DNA from: JAZKHT01 sp040385245
GTDB taxonomy: Bacteria; Pseudomonadota; Alphaproteobacteria; Rhodobacterales; Rhodobacteraceae
DNA length: 64,000 nucleotides
Assembly: GCA_040385245.1 (NCBI GenBank)
Contig: JAZKHT010000001.1
Location: 62,001-126,000, forward strand
Direction: 5' to 3'
Shown: positions 8,341-16,154 of the stretch, in pieces
Layout of the letters: each line of letters begins with the position of its first letter
How positions within the stretch are numbered: the stretch's first letter is position 1
Translations under genes and position numbers: made by a program
The notes under the pieces: generated by a model
What the model saw: only the letters and a program-made list of their open reading frames with translations
Told to the model about the DNA's origin: nothing
Databases searched by the model: none

Positions 8341-8904
8341 TTGTTGCGATACTCGCGAAACGTGCTTTTGGGCATGGTCTGCGCCTTGGTGTCTTATCTG
8401 ACCCCCACAGTGGCACCTGTCCAGGAAACCCCCGAAATCGCTGGCCGCATCGAATGGGGCATTTGGGTCGATGATGACGGCTGCATGCATTGGTGGGCGG
8501 ATGGCGGCATCGAAGGCTACATGGTGCCCCGGCGTGATCCAAAGTCGGGCAAACCCGTCTGTCTGAAGCAGAACCTGTGCATGGTGGAAAACACCGACAC
8601 GATGTTCGCGACCGACAGCGCAACGCTGACAGCCTCCGGTCGCCAGTACCTTGACGGGTTCTTCCGCAACTCGGGCGCGTTTGGATATGCTGTCTATGGC
8701 CACACCGACAGCCGTGCGTCGGACGAATACAACATGGATCTGTCCAGGCGCAGGGCTGCCGCTGTGGCGGATGTCGCACGGTCGGTAGGTGCGGCCGTGG
8801 AACGAGAGATGGGCTTTGGCGAACGCCAACCGCGCGCGTCTAACGCAACTGCGGCCGGGATGCAGCAAAATCGCCGCGTCGAAGTCGTCTGCTACAGGTG
8901 GTAA
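8341..8904 (+). CDS. OmpA-family peptidoglycan-binding protein with a cysteine-bracketed N-terminal motif
   Basis: A 187-residue exported protein. After an N-terminal hydrophobic export signal there is a short motif with Cys48 and Cys74, and then an OmpA C-terminal domain (about 83-185; core YGHTDSRASDEYNMDLSRRRA at 119-139), which binds meso-diaminopimelate of peptidoglycan. The start is TTG at 8341, supported by AGGAGGG 9-10 nt upstream. The next gene, 4 nt downstream, repeats the Cys motif with identical spacing, so the two probably form an operon and act together in the envelope. Role unknown. Confidence 0.85.
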   Translation: MLRYSRNVLLGMVCALVSYLTPTVAPVQETPEIAGRIEWGIWVDDDGCMHWWADGGIEGYMVPRRDPKSGKPVCLKQNLCMVENTDTMFATDSATLTASGRQYLDGFFRNSGAFGYAVYGHTDSRASDEYNMDLSRRRAAAVADVARSVGAAVEREMGFGERQPRASNATAAGMQQNRRVEVVCYRW

Positions 8905-8908
8905 TTGT

Positions 8909-9289
8909 ATGACTATGTATTCGCTGCCCCGGACGGGCATTATGTTGCTGGTGGCCATAAGCCTTTCAGGCTGTATCGAAGGAACCGGGCCTTATGTCCA
9001 AAGCCCGAACACGGTCATCGCGACCGGGCTGGACAAAGGGCGGGACAAGGGCATTCTTGAAAATGGCCGCGCCGCCATCGCCTATGACCCGGATGGTTGC
9101 CAGAACTGGCTGATCGACGACGGGCTTGAGGGGTATTCCTCTCCTCGGTATGATCCGGTTACCGGACTGCCGATCTGCAACAACCAGTTTCCCCCCGGCA
9201 CCGTCCTGAAGAACTACCAGACAAATACGACCGGAATGACAGACCGGGTTTCCGGGCCAGGGCGCAGCACGGTCGTGCGCGGGAACTGA
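8909..9289 (+). CDS. Small lipoprotein sharing the Cys-26-Cys motif of its upstream neighbour
   Basis: A 126-residue predicted lipoprotein. The signal peptide ends in the lipobox LSGC, so Cys22 would be lipidated. The Asp residue typical of inner-membrane retention is not at +2 (Ile23), so outer-membrane placement is expected. Residues 63-90 repeat the motif of the OmpA-like protein: GC, then W, D, G, EGY, PR, DP, G, P and C in the same spacing, with Cys64 and Cys90 26 residues apart as are Cys48 and Cys74 upstream. I know no function for this motif. The start at 8909 has AGGTGG upstream. A terminator follows. Confidence 0.82.
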   Translation: MTMYSLPRTGIMLLVAISLSGCIEGTGPYVQSPNTVIATGLDKGRDKGILENGRAAIAYDPDGCQNWLIDDGLEGYSSPRYDPVTGLPICNNQFPPGTVLKNYQTNTTGMTDRVSGPGRSTVVRGN

Positions 9290-9307
9290 TCGAACCGGAT
9301 GTCGGTT

Positions 9308-9338
9308 AAAAGGCCGTGGCGCAATGCCACGGCCTTTT
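9308..9338 (+). terminator. Strong Rho-independent terminator
   Basis: A perfect 13-bp stem (AAAAGGCCGTGGC / GCCACGGCCTTTT) with a 5-nt loop ends in TTTT, 19 nt after the lipoprotein stop. Confidence 0.88.
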
Positions 9339-9475
9339 GCGTTTGGGCGGCGAAGATTTCGGCCCCGTCGCACAAAACTCAGGCAGACTGATCCGGTTTA
9401 GGGAAAGCCGCTTGCCTTGTGGGCAGAGGCACCCCATCATCTACATATGCTACCCGTTGCTAGAAGGAGACTTCC

Positions 9476-10501
9476 TTGGGCATCAGCGCGCTGACCCCCC
9501 CGACCCGTGCGGAAGACGTTGTGGAAACGCTTCTGGAATTCCCTGACAATCGATTGTTGATCGATCTATGCGGCGAGTTTGACCGCAACCTTGCCCAGAT
9601 CGAGCATCAGATGGGCGTCCATATCCTGCGCCGGGGCAACCGACTGGCGGTAATCGGCGAAAAGGGCGCGCGCGAACAGGCATCCGCCGTGCTGCGCGGA
9701 CTGTATGCGCGGCTGGAATCGGGCCGGGGCGTTCAGGCCGGTGACATCGATGGCGCCATGCGCATGGGTCGCCCCATGCCCGACACGCTGCGCGCCGAAG
9801 GGGCCGAACAGATTGAACTGTTCACCCCGGGGATGGAACTGCGCACCCGCAAGAAACCCATCGAACCCCGGACCGAGGCGCAAAAGACCTATGTGGCGAA
9901 CCTGTTCGCTAATGAACTGGGCTTCGGCATCGGTCCCGCTGGCACCGGCAAGACCTATCTGGCGGTCGCCGTGGGCGTCACCATGTTCATCAGCGGGGCC
10001 GTCGAAAAGATCATCCTTTCACGTCCTGCGGTCGAAGCAGGCGAACGTCTGGGTTTCCTGCCCGGCGACATGCGCGAAAAGATCGATCCCTACATGCAGC
10101 CGCTCTATGACGCGCTGAACGACTTTCTGCCGCAAAAGCAGGTACAAAAGCTGCTGGAGGAAAAGCGGATCGAGATCGCGCCCCTGGCCTTCATGCGCGG
10201 GCGGACCCTGTCGAACGCCTTTGTCGTGCTAGACGAGGCGCAGAATGCCACGACCATGCAGATGAAAATGTTCCTGACCCGCCTGGGCGAAGGCAGCCGG
10301 ATGGTGATCACCGGCGACCGTACCCAGGTCGATCTTCCGCGCGGGGTTCCCAGTGGATTGCAGGACGCCGAACGTATCCTGAAAGGCGTCAAGGGCGTAA
10401 CCTTCAACTACTTCACGTCCAAGGACGTGGTGCGTCACCCCCTGGTCGCCCGCGTGATCGAGGCATACGAGGCCGACGAGGCGCGGTCCTTGCAAGGATG
10501 A
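9476..10501 (+). CDS. ybeZ: PhoH family ATPase (YbeZ)
   Basis: A cytosolic P-loop ATPase of the PhoH/YbeZ group, linked with YbeY in ribosome quality control and RNA handling. The 341 residues start with a KH-like nucleic-acid-binding part (about 25-80), then the PhoH domain with Walker A GPAGTGKT (153-160) and Walker B VVLDEAQNA. The start is TTG at 9476 because AGAAGGAGA lies 6-7 nt upstream. It is followed by ybeY, corC and lnt in the order conserved widely in proteobacteria. Confidence 0.93.
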   Translation: MGISALTPPTRAEDVVETLLEFPDNRLLIDLCGEFDRNLAQIEHQMGVHILRRGNRLAVIGEKGAREQASAVLRGLYARLESGRGVQAGDIDGAMRMGRPMPDTLRAEGAEQIELFTPGMELRTRKKPIEPRTEAQKTYVANLFANELGFGIGPAGTGKTYLAVAVGVTMFISGAVEKIILSRPAVEAGERLGFLPGDMREKIDPYMQPLYDALNDFLPQKQVQKLLEEKRIEIAPLAFMRGRTLSNAFVVLDEAQNATTMQMKMFLTRLGEGSRMVITGDRTQVDLPRGVPSGLQDAERILKGVKGVTFNYFTSKDVVRHPLVARVIEAYEADEARSLQG

Positions 10502-10616
10502 CCTTGCCGCTTATGGACCGGGGTGCCGAACGTGCCCCGGTCCGCGCACAGTTATATTCCGCCGCCCCATCAGGGCAGGGTTTGTTCTTGGCGCGGCACG
10601 GGTGTATCAGCCCCGC

Positions 10617-11138
10617 ATGAACATGATCGTGGATACTGTCATCGAAGATGACCGCTGGGATGCCTTTGGGCTGGATGCGGTGGCGCAAAGCGCGGTCGAG
10701 GCCACGTTGCAGGCGATGGGTCATCCCGCATTTGGCCTCAGCCTGTGCCTGATGGGCTGTGACGACACCCGCATCGCCGTGCTGAACGCCGATTTTCGCG
10801 GCAAGCCGCAGCCGACCAACGTGCTCAGCTGGCCATCCGAAGATCGCGCAGCAGAAACCCCCGGCCTTGATCCAGATCCGCCCGAAATGGGCGACGAGGA
10901 CGAGCCCGAGGAATTGGGCGATATCGCTATCGCCTTTGATACATGCGAGCGTGAAGCCGCCGAGCAGGGCAAGACGATGCAGGACCATGTGACCCATCTC
11001 ATTGTTCATGGTCTGTTGCATTTGCTTGGCTATGACCACATCAATGACGAAGACGCAGAGTTGATGGAAGCACACGAGGTGGCGATACTTGCAACCTTGG
11101 GCATTCCGGACCCATATTCACAAGTAGGCCCGGCGTGA
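10617..11138 (+). CDS. ybeY: Endoribonuclease / rRNA maturation factor YbeY
   Basis: YbeY is a zinc-dependent endoribonuclease needed for 16S rRNA 3' end maturation. The metal-binding motif H-x3-H-x5-H is His131, His135 and His141 (HGLLHLLGYDH), and the upstream RGKPQPTNVLSWP block is typical. The 173-residue length fits alphaproteobacterial members, which carry an acidic insert (DPDPPEMGDEDEPEE). ATG 10617 is the likely start, with 10623 an alternative; the ribosome-binding site is weak. It lies 115 nt after ybeZ and 24 nt before corC. Confidence 0.94.
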   Translation: MNMIVDTVIEDDRWDAFGLDAVAQSAVEATLQAMGHPAFGLSLCLMGCDDTRIAVLNADFRGKPQPTNVLSWPSEDRAAETPGLDPDPPEMGDEDEPEELGDIAIAFDTCEREAAEQGKTMQDHVTHLIVHGLLHLLGYDHINDEDAELMEAHEVAILATLGIPDPYSQVGPA

Positions 11139-11162
11139 CGGGGTCATTCTGGAAAAGGACAA

Positions 11163-12077
11163 ATGGGCAGTAGCAGCGATGGGTCTTCTGCGGCGCAAAG
11201 CGCGCCGAGGCTGACCGCCGAGAATGATGAAGAACCACCTTCGCGTGGTTTCTTCGGGCGCATCTTCAGCGCATTCACCCCTTCCGAAAACACCTCGACC
11301 GAGGCCGCGAACGCAAGTTTGCCTGCGGCCCCGCCAGGGCCGGGCACACAGCCGGGATTGTCGAACCTGCGCCGTTTGCGGGTTGACGACGTGGCCATCC
11401 CCAAGGTCGAGATCGTGGCCGTCCCGCTGGATATCGGCAAGGATGATCTGGTCGAAGCGTTTCGCCAACACGGCTTCAGCCGGATGCCGGTGTACAAGGG
11501 CACGCTTGATCACCCGCAGGGCTTGGTCTTGCTGAAGGATCTGGCGCTGCAACACGGATTTTCCGCCACGGGCCGCTTCTCGTTGCGCAAGTTGCTGCGC
11601 CCGGTCCTGTATGCCCCGCCGTCGATGCCCATCGGTGTTCTGCTGCAAAAGATGCAGCGCGAACGGGTTCATATGGCGCTGGTGATCGACGAATACGGTG
11701 GTGTCGATGGTTTGGTGACCATCGAAGACCTGATCGAAACCGTCATCGGCGAGATCGAGGACGAGCACGACGAGGCGGACGTCGCCCTGTGGAAAGAGGA
11801 AAAGCCGGGCGTGTTCCTTGTGCAGGCGAACGCCCCGCTGGAAGATTTCGAAACCGCCATCGGACTTCGTCTGCGCACGGATGAAGAAGACGAGGACATC
11901 GACACCATCGGCGGCATCGTCGTTTTGCGCGTCGGACGTGTGCCCGCGCGTGGCGAGATCGTGCCCCACGAAAGCGGCGCGGAGTTCGAAGTGGTCGATG
12001 CCGACCCCCGCCGGATCAAGCGGTTGCGGCTGCGATTGCCGGGCACCAGCCGCGCGCCCCTCGCGGCAGAGGCGTAG
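11163..12077 (+). CDS. corC: CBS-domain / CorC-HlyC domain protein
   Basis: A 304-residue cytosolic protein with two CBS domains (about 70-200; VVAVPLDIG... and VHMALVIDEYGGVDGLVTIEDLIETVIGEIEDEHD) and a C-terminal CorC/HlyC domain (about 215-295). It lacks the DUF21 membrane domain of larger relatives. The family is associated with magnesium/cobalt efflux and is often mislabelled haemolysin. AAAGGA precedes the ATG. It sits between ybeY and lnt, the usual order. Confidence 0.9.
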   Translation: MGSSSDGSSAAQSAPRLTAENDEEPPSRGFFGRIFSAFTPSENTSTEAANASLPAAPPGPGTQPGLSNLRRLRVDDVAIPKVEIVAVPLDIGKDDLVEAFRQHGFSRMPVYKGTLDHPQGLVLLKDLALQHGFSATGRFSLRKLLRPVLYAPPSMPIGVLLQKMQRERVHMALVIDEYGGVDGLVTIEDLIETVIGEIEDEHDEADVALWKEEKPGVFLVQANAPLEDFETAIGLRLRTDEEDEDIDTIGGIVVLRVGRVPARGEIVPHESGAEFEVVDADPRRIKRLRLRLPGTSRAPLAAEA

Positions 12078-12082
12078 CGCCG

Positions 12083-13564
12083 ATGCTGCGCCGCCTGTTC
12101 GCCGGGTCATGGCCCGGCTGGCGCGTCATTGCCTGGGCCGCGCTGGCCGGGGCGATGATGGCGGCAGGACAGGCCCCTTTGGGGTGGTGGTGGCTGGCCA
12201 TGCCCGCCTTGGCATGGTTTGTCCGGTTGGTTGCCACGGCGACCACCGGGGCAGGCTGGATTGCCGTGTTCGGCGGGGCTGCCTATTTCGCCGCCAGTCT
12301 GAACTGGATCATCGAGCCGTTTTTGATTGATGCGCAGCGTTACGGCTGGATGGCACCCTTTGCCGTGGCGTTCCTGTGCTTCGGTCTGGCGCTGTTCTGG
12401 GGGGCAGCGGGGTGGATGTCGGCCAAGGGCGGTCATCGCGGCTTTGCCTTTGCCGGATGGCTGGCCTTGGCCGAACTGGCGCGGGGCTATGTTCTGACTG
12501 GTTTTCCGTGGGCCCTGATCGGCCACATCTGGATTGATCACGCACCCGCGCAGGTGGCGGCGCTGATCGGCCCGTCGGGATTGACGTTGCTGACGCTGGT
12601 GGCGGCGGCCCTGATCGCTTGTGTCCGCCCCGTCCAGGTGGGGGGCGGCGTGGCGCTGCTGGGGGCCATGGCCGCCTTCGGCATGTGGCGGCTGGATCAA
12701 CCCGATCCCGCCCCGAGCGACGTGATGCTGCGGCTGGTGCAGCCCAATGCGACCCAGCGCATGAAATGGGACCCGGTCGAGGCGCGGCGTTTCTTTGACC
12801 GACAGCTGGATTTTACCGCCCGCGACCCGCTTCCGGACCTGACGATCTGGCCGGAAACGGCCGTTCCCTATCTGCTTGAGGATCACCCCGAAGTGGCGCA
12901 GGCCATTGCCGTGGCGGGTCGTGGCAGCCCGGTTGCGGTGGGCATTCAGCGCACCGACGGGTGGCCGTTCTGGAACAGCATGGCGGTGATTGCGCCTTCC
13001 GGCACGGTGTCGGCGATCTATGACAAGCACCACCTTGTGCCCTTTGGCGAATACATCCCCTTTGGCGATCTTGCGCAGGATTGGCTGGGGTTGCGCGCCT
13101 TTGCCGCGCGGTCGGGGAATGGCTACACGGCGGGCAAGGGGCCGACGGTTCTGGACCTCGGTCCTGAGTTGGGCAAGGTGCTGCCGCTGATCTGCTACGA
13201 GGCGGTCTTCCCGCAGGATCTGCGGACACCTGAACGCCCCGACTGGATTTTGCAGATCACCAACGATGCCTGGTTCGGCACGCTGACCGGCCCTTATCAG
13301 CACTTTGCCCAAGCCCGCTTGCGCGCGGTGGAACAGGGCTTGCCGCTGATCCGGGTGGCCAATACCGGGGTGACTGCGGTGATCAATGCCAAGGGCCGGG
13401 TGGTGGCGGACCTGGCCTTGGGGGAAGCCGGTTATCTGGACGCGGCCTTGCCCGGTGCGCTGCCCGCCACGCCCTATTCGCGATATGGCGAATGGCCGGT
13501 GCTGGTGTTGCTGGTGGGACTCGGGGCACTGGTTCTGTTGCATTCGCGGCATAAGTCGGCTTGA
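12083..13564 (+). CDS. lnt: Apolipoprotein N-acyltransferase
   Basis: Lnt adds the third acyl chain to the N-terminal cysteine of lipoproteins in the inner membrane. About six hydrophobic segments fill the first 200 residues, followed by a periplasmic nitrilase domain with the catalytic triad Glu258 (WPETAVPYL), Lys315 (YDKHHLVPFGEY) and Cys371 (PLICYEAVFP), and a final membrane segment. At 493 residues it is normal length. It starts 5 nt after corC, so they are likely cotranscribed. Downstream is the metK riboswitch. Confidence 0.95.
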   Translation: MLRRLFAGSWPGWRVIAWAALAGAMMAAGQAPLGWWWLAMPALAWFVRLVATATTGAGWIAVFGGAAYFAASLNWIIEPFLIDAQRYGWMAPFAVAFLCFGLALFWGAAGWMSAKGGHRGFAFAGWLALAELARGYVLTGFPWALIGHIWIDHAPAQVAALIGPSGLTLLTLVAAALIACVRPVQVGGGVALLGAMAAFGMWRLDQPDPAPSDVMLRLVQPNATQRMKWDPVEARRFFDRQLDFTARDPLPDLTIWPETAVPYLLEDHPEVAQAIAVAGRGSPVAVGIQRTDGWPFWNSMAVIAPSGTVSAIYDKHHLVPFGEYIPFGDLAQDWLGLRAFAARSGNGYTAGKGPTVLDLGPELGKVLPLICYEAVFPQDLRTPERPDWILQITNDAWFGTLTGPYQHFAQARLRAVEQGLPLIRVANTGVTAVINAKGRVVADLALGEAGYLDAALPGALPATPYSRYGEWPVLVLLVGLGALVLLHSRHKSA

Positions 13565-13597
13565 CGCTGACGGACAGCCCCTCTAGGCCATAGGCAC

Positions 13598-13641
13598 CGT
13601 CACAACGGCTTCCTGGCGTGGCGTGAATTCCCAATGGAGCA
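13598..13641 (+). ncRNA. SAM/SAH riboswitch controlling metK
   Basis: The element matches the SAM/SAH class known from Rhodobacterales metK leaders. P1 is CGTCAC (13598-13603) with GTGGCG (13618-13623). The loop carries the conserved AACGGCTTCCTGGC (13604-13617), and after a linker AATGGAGCA (13633-13641) closes an H-type pseudoknot by pairing GGAGC (13636-13640) with the GCTTCC of the loop. GGAG (13636-13639) is also the metK Shine-Dalgarno, 9 nt before the ATG, so ligand binding should hide it and shut off translation. The ATG at 13634 lies inside the conserved core and is not the start codon. Confidence 0.93.
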
Positions 13642-13648
13642 CTTCCCC

Positions 13649-14815
13649 ATGTCACGAATGAACTATGTCTTCACCTCTGAATCCGTGTCAGAGGGGCACC
13701 CTGACAAGGTTTGCGACCGCATTTCCGATGCCGTTCTTGATGCCTTTCTGACCGAAGAGCCCAATGCCCGCGTCGCCTGCGAGACGTTCGCCACCACCAG
13801 CCGTGTCGTCGTCGGCGGCGAAGTGGGTCTGTCCGACCGCAAGGCGCTGAAGGTCATGGTGGACCGGGTCGAGGATATCGTCCGCGATTGCGTGCGCGAC
13901 ATCGGCTATGAACAGGACAAGTTCCACTGGGAAACCCTTAAGGTTCACAATTTCCTGCACAAGCAATCCGCGCACATCGCCCAAGGCGTTGACCGTGACG
14001 GCGCGGGCGATCAGGGCATCATGTTCGGCTATGCTTGCCGTGAAACCCCGGAACTGATGCCCGCCCCGATCCAGTATGCCCACGCGATCCTGCGCCGCCT
14101 GACCGAGGCACGGAAAACCGGGGCAGAACCGACCCTCCGCCCTGACGCCAAATCGCAATTGTCGCTGCGGTATGAAGACGGCAAACCGGTGGAGGTGACG
14201 TCGATCGTGCTGTCCACCCAGCATGCCGACGAAAGCCAGACGTCCGATGATATCCGCGCCATCGTCGAACCCTACATCCGTGATGTTCTGCCTGCAGGAT
14301 GGATCACCGCCGCGACCGAATGGTGGGTGAACCCCACCGGCACCTTTGTGATCGGCGGGCCGGATGGCGATGCGGGACTGACGGGCCGCAAGATCATCGT
14401 CGACACTTATGGCGGTGCGGCCCCGCACGGCGGCGGCGCGTTTTCCGGCAAGGACCCGACCAAGGTTGACCGCTCGGCCGCCTATGCCGCGCGCTATCTG
14501 GCCAAGAACGTCGTGGCCGCCGGTCTGGCGGACCGCTGCACCTTGCAGGTCAGCTATGCCATTGGCGTGGCCAAACCGCTGTCGATCTATGTCGATACCC
14601 ACGGCACGGGGCAGGTCGATTCCACGTTGATCGAGCGCGCCGTGGCGCAAGTGATGGATCTGACCCCGCGCGGCATCCGCGAACATCTGGGGCTGAACAA
14701 GCCGATCTATGCCCGCACCTCCGCCTATGGCCACTTTGGCCGCGAACCCGAAGCGGATGGTGGGTTCTCGTGGGAAAAGACTGACCTGATCGAGGCGTTG
14801 AAAAAGGCCGTCTGA
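13649..14815 (+). CDS. metK: S-adenosylmethionine synthetase
   Basis: MetK makes SAM from methionine and ATP. Three repeated domains are seen with the family signatures GHPDKVCD near the N-terminus, GAGDQGIMFGYA (ATP/P-loop region) and GGGAFSGKDPTKVDRSAAY near the middle. The start at 13649 (MSRMNYVF, 388 residues) has GGAG at an ideal 9-nt spacing; the upstream in-frame ATG at 13634 would be inside the riboswitch. Its own product SAM, or SAH, is expected to repress translation through that riboswitch. Confidence 0.97.
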   Translation: MSRMNYVFTSESVSEGHPDKVCDRISDAVLDAFLTEEPNARVACETFATTSRVVVGGEVGLSDRKALKVMVDRVEDIVRDCVRDIGYEQDKFHWETLKVHNFLHKQSAHIAQGVDRDGAGDQGIMFGYACRETPELMPAPIQYAHAILRRLTEARKTGAEPTLRPDAKSQLSLRYEDGKPVEVTSIVLSTQHADESQTSDDIRAIVEPYIRDVLPAGWITAATEWWVNPTGTFVIGGPDGDAGLTGRKIIVDTYGGAAPHGGGAFSGKDPTKVDRSAAYAARYLAKNVVAAGLADRCTLQVSYAIGVAKPLSIYVDTHGTGQVDSTLIERAVAQVMDLTPRGIREHLGLNKPIYARTSAYGHFGREPEADGGFSWEKTDLIEALKKAV

Positions 14816-14823
14816 CACTGTGT

Positions 14824-14840
14824 CCGGGGCAAAACCCCGG
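14824..14840 (+). terminator. Short GC hairpin after metK
   Basis: CCGGGG, 5-nt loop, CCCCGG begins 8 nt after the metK stop. There is no T run, so it is a weak terminator or only a 3'-end stabiliser. Confidence 0.35.
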
Positions 14841-14884
14841 GCCGCATCGCCCGCGAGCCGGGTGCAAGGCGAAAGGGCGGCGTG

Positions 14885-15322
14885 ATGGGCAATGGTGCAC
14901 CTCCGGCAAATTGGGCCGCCTTGATGGCCGAAATGATGGTGACGGATTACCCCCGCTCGTTGTCATTCTGGACCGGGCCACTGGGCTTTGCGGTGGCCTT
15001 TGAAAGACCGGCGCAAAAGCTGGCTTGTCTTGTCCATTCTGACGGCGCCCAAGTGATGATCTATCAGCGCGACGGCGACTGGGAGACGGGGCCGATGGAC
15101 GTGCCCTATGGTCGCGGGGCGGTCATTCAGGTCTATGTCCGCGATGCCGACGCAATGGCGGATGCGATACGCGCGGCCCGCGTGCAGTTCTATGTAGCGC
15201 CGCGCGAGAAATGGCGCGATTGGGGCGACCGTCTGGGCGGGCAGCGCGAATTTCTGGTGCAGGACCCGGATGGCTATCTGGTCATGGTGGCACAGCGGAT
15301 CGGCGAACGAGCCTTGGCTTGA
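14885..15322 (+). CDS. VOC (glyoxalase/bleomycin-resistance fold) family protein
   Basis: A 145-residue cytosolic protein with the two beta-alpha-beta-beta-beta repeats of the vicinal-oxygen-chelate fold. DYPRSLSFWTGPLGFAVAFE in the first repeat and REFLVQDPDGYLVMVAQ in the second are typical. The classic His/Glu metal ligands are not all clear, so it may be a bleomycin-resistance-like binding protein rather than an enzyme. GTG 14882 or ATG 14885 can start it; I use the ATG. The substrate is unknown. Confidence 0.82.
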   Translation: MGNGAPPANWAALMAEMMVTDYPRSLSFWTGPLGFAVAFERPAQKLACLVHSDGAQVMIYQRDGDWETGPMDVPYGRGAVIQVYVRDADAMADAIRAARVQFYVAPREKWRDWGDRLGGQREFLVQDPDGYLVMVAQRIGERALA

Positions 15323-15373
15323 CCCGCGTGGCGCATGGGGCTAGGTCCGCCCGGTCCCAATGCAGGCGCAGCC

Positions 15374-16075
15374 ATGACCGACGATCCGACCCCTGAACGG
15401 CGCAACTTCTACGGCCGTGTGCATGGCAAGACCCTGCGCAGCAGCCAAAAGACCTATCTGGCCGAGGATCTGGCGACACTGTCCCTGACAGGTGTCACGC
15501 GCGACGATAATCCCTTGCGAACGCCGATTGATCCAGCGGCGATCTTTGGGGACCGCCCGCTGTGGCTGGAAGTCGGTTTTGGCGGGGGAGAGCATCTGGT
15601 GCATATGGCTGCGCGCTACCCAGGCATCGGCATCATCGGGTGCGAGCCTTTTGTGAACGGCATCGCCATGCTGCTGGGCAAGGTGCGGGCGGCGGGGCTG
15701 ACGAATCTTCGCATCCATCCGGGCGATGTACGCGATCTGTTTGATGTGCTGCCGGATGCCTGCCTGTCGAAGGTGTTTCTGAACTACCCGGACCCTTGGC
15801 CCAAGGCACGCCACCACCGCCGCCGTTTTGTGACGCCCGACTATCTGGCCCTGCTCGCGCGTGTCACCGCACGGGGGGCGCAATTTCGTGTGGCGACCGA
15901 TATTCCTGACTATGTCCGCCAGACGCTGGAACAGGTGCCGCAGGCCGGGTTTGACCTGATATCACAGGGCGATACGCCGTGGGACGACTGGTTTTCGACC
16001 CGCTACGAACAAAAAGCCCTGCGTGAAGGCCGCCCCCCCCATTACCTGACGTTTCGCAGGCAAAGTGCGGGCTGA
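15374..16075 (+). CDS. trmB: tRNA (guanine-N7-)-methyltransferase
   Basis: TrmB methylates G46 in the tRNA variable loop using SAM. The Rossmann SAM site is EVGFGGGEHLVHMA, followed by GIIGCEPFVNGIA and the catalytic signature NYPDPWPKARHHRRR. I chose ATG 15374 (MTDDPTPERRNFYGR, 233 residues), since the family conserves the RNFYGR N-terminus. It lies 52 nt after the VOC gene and 80 nt before aroA. Confidence 0.95.
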   Translation: MTDDPTPERRNFYGRVHGKTLRSSQKTYLAEDLATLSLTGVTRDDNPLRTPIDPAAIFGDRPLWLEVGFGGGEHLVHMAARYPGIGIIGCEPFVNGIAMLLGKVRAAGLTNLRIHPGDVRDLFDVLPDACLSKVFLNYPDPWPKARHHRRRFVTPDYLALLARVTARGAQFRVATDIPDYVRQTLEQVPQAGFDLISQGDTPWDDWFSTRYEQKALREGRPPHYLTFRRQSAG

Positions 16076-16154
16076 CCTGCCCGCTTGCGTTCCGATGGAC
16101 CCCGACCGCGCCTTGCGCTATCAGGCGACCGAGCAGTTGCAGAAGGTGCCACCC

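Noticed and set aside
13634..13648. ATG 13634 as the metK start
   Set aside because: It lies inside the riboswitch core and has no Shine-Dalgarno; ATG 13649 has GGAG at 9 nt and matches the family N-terminus.
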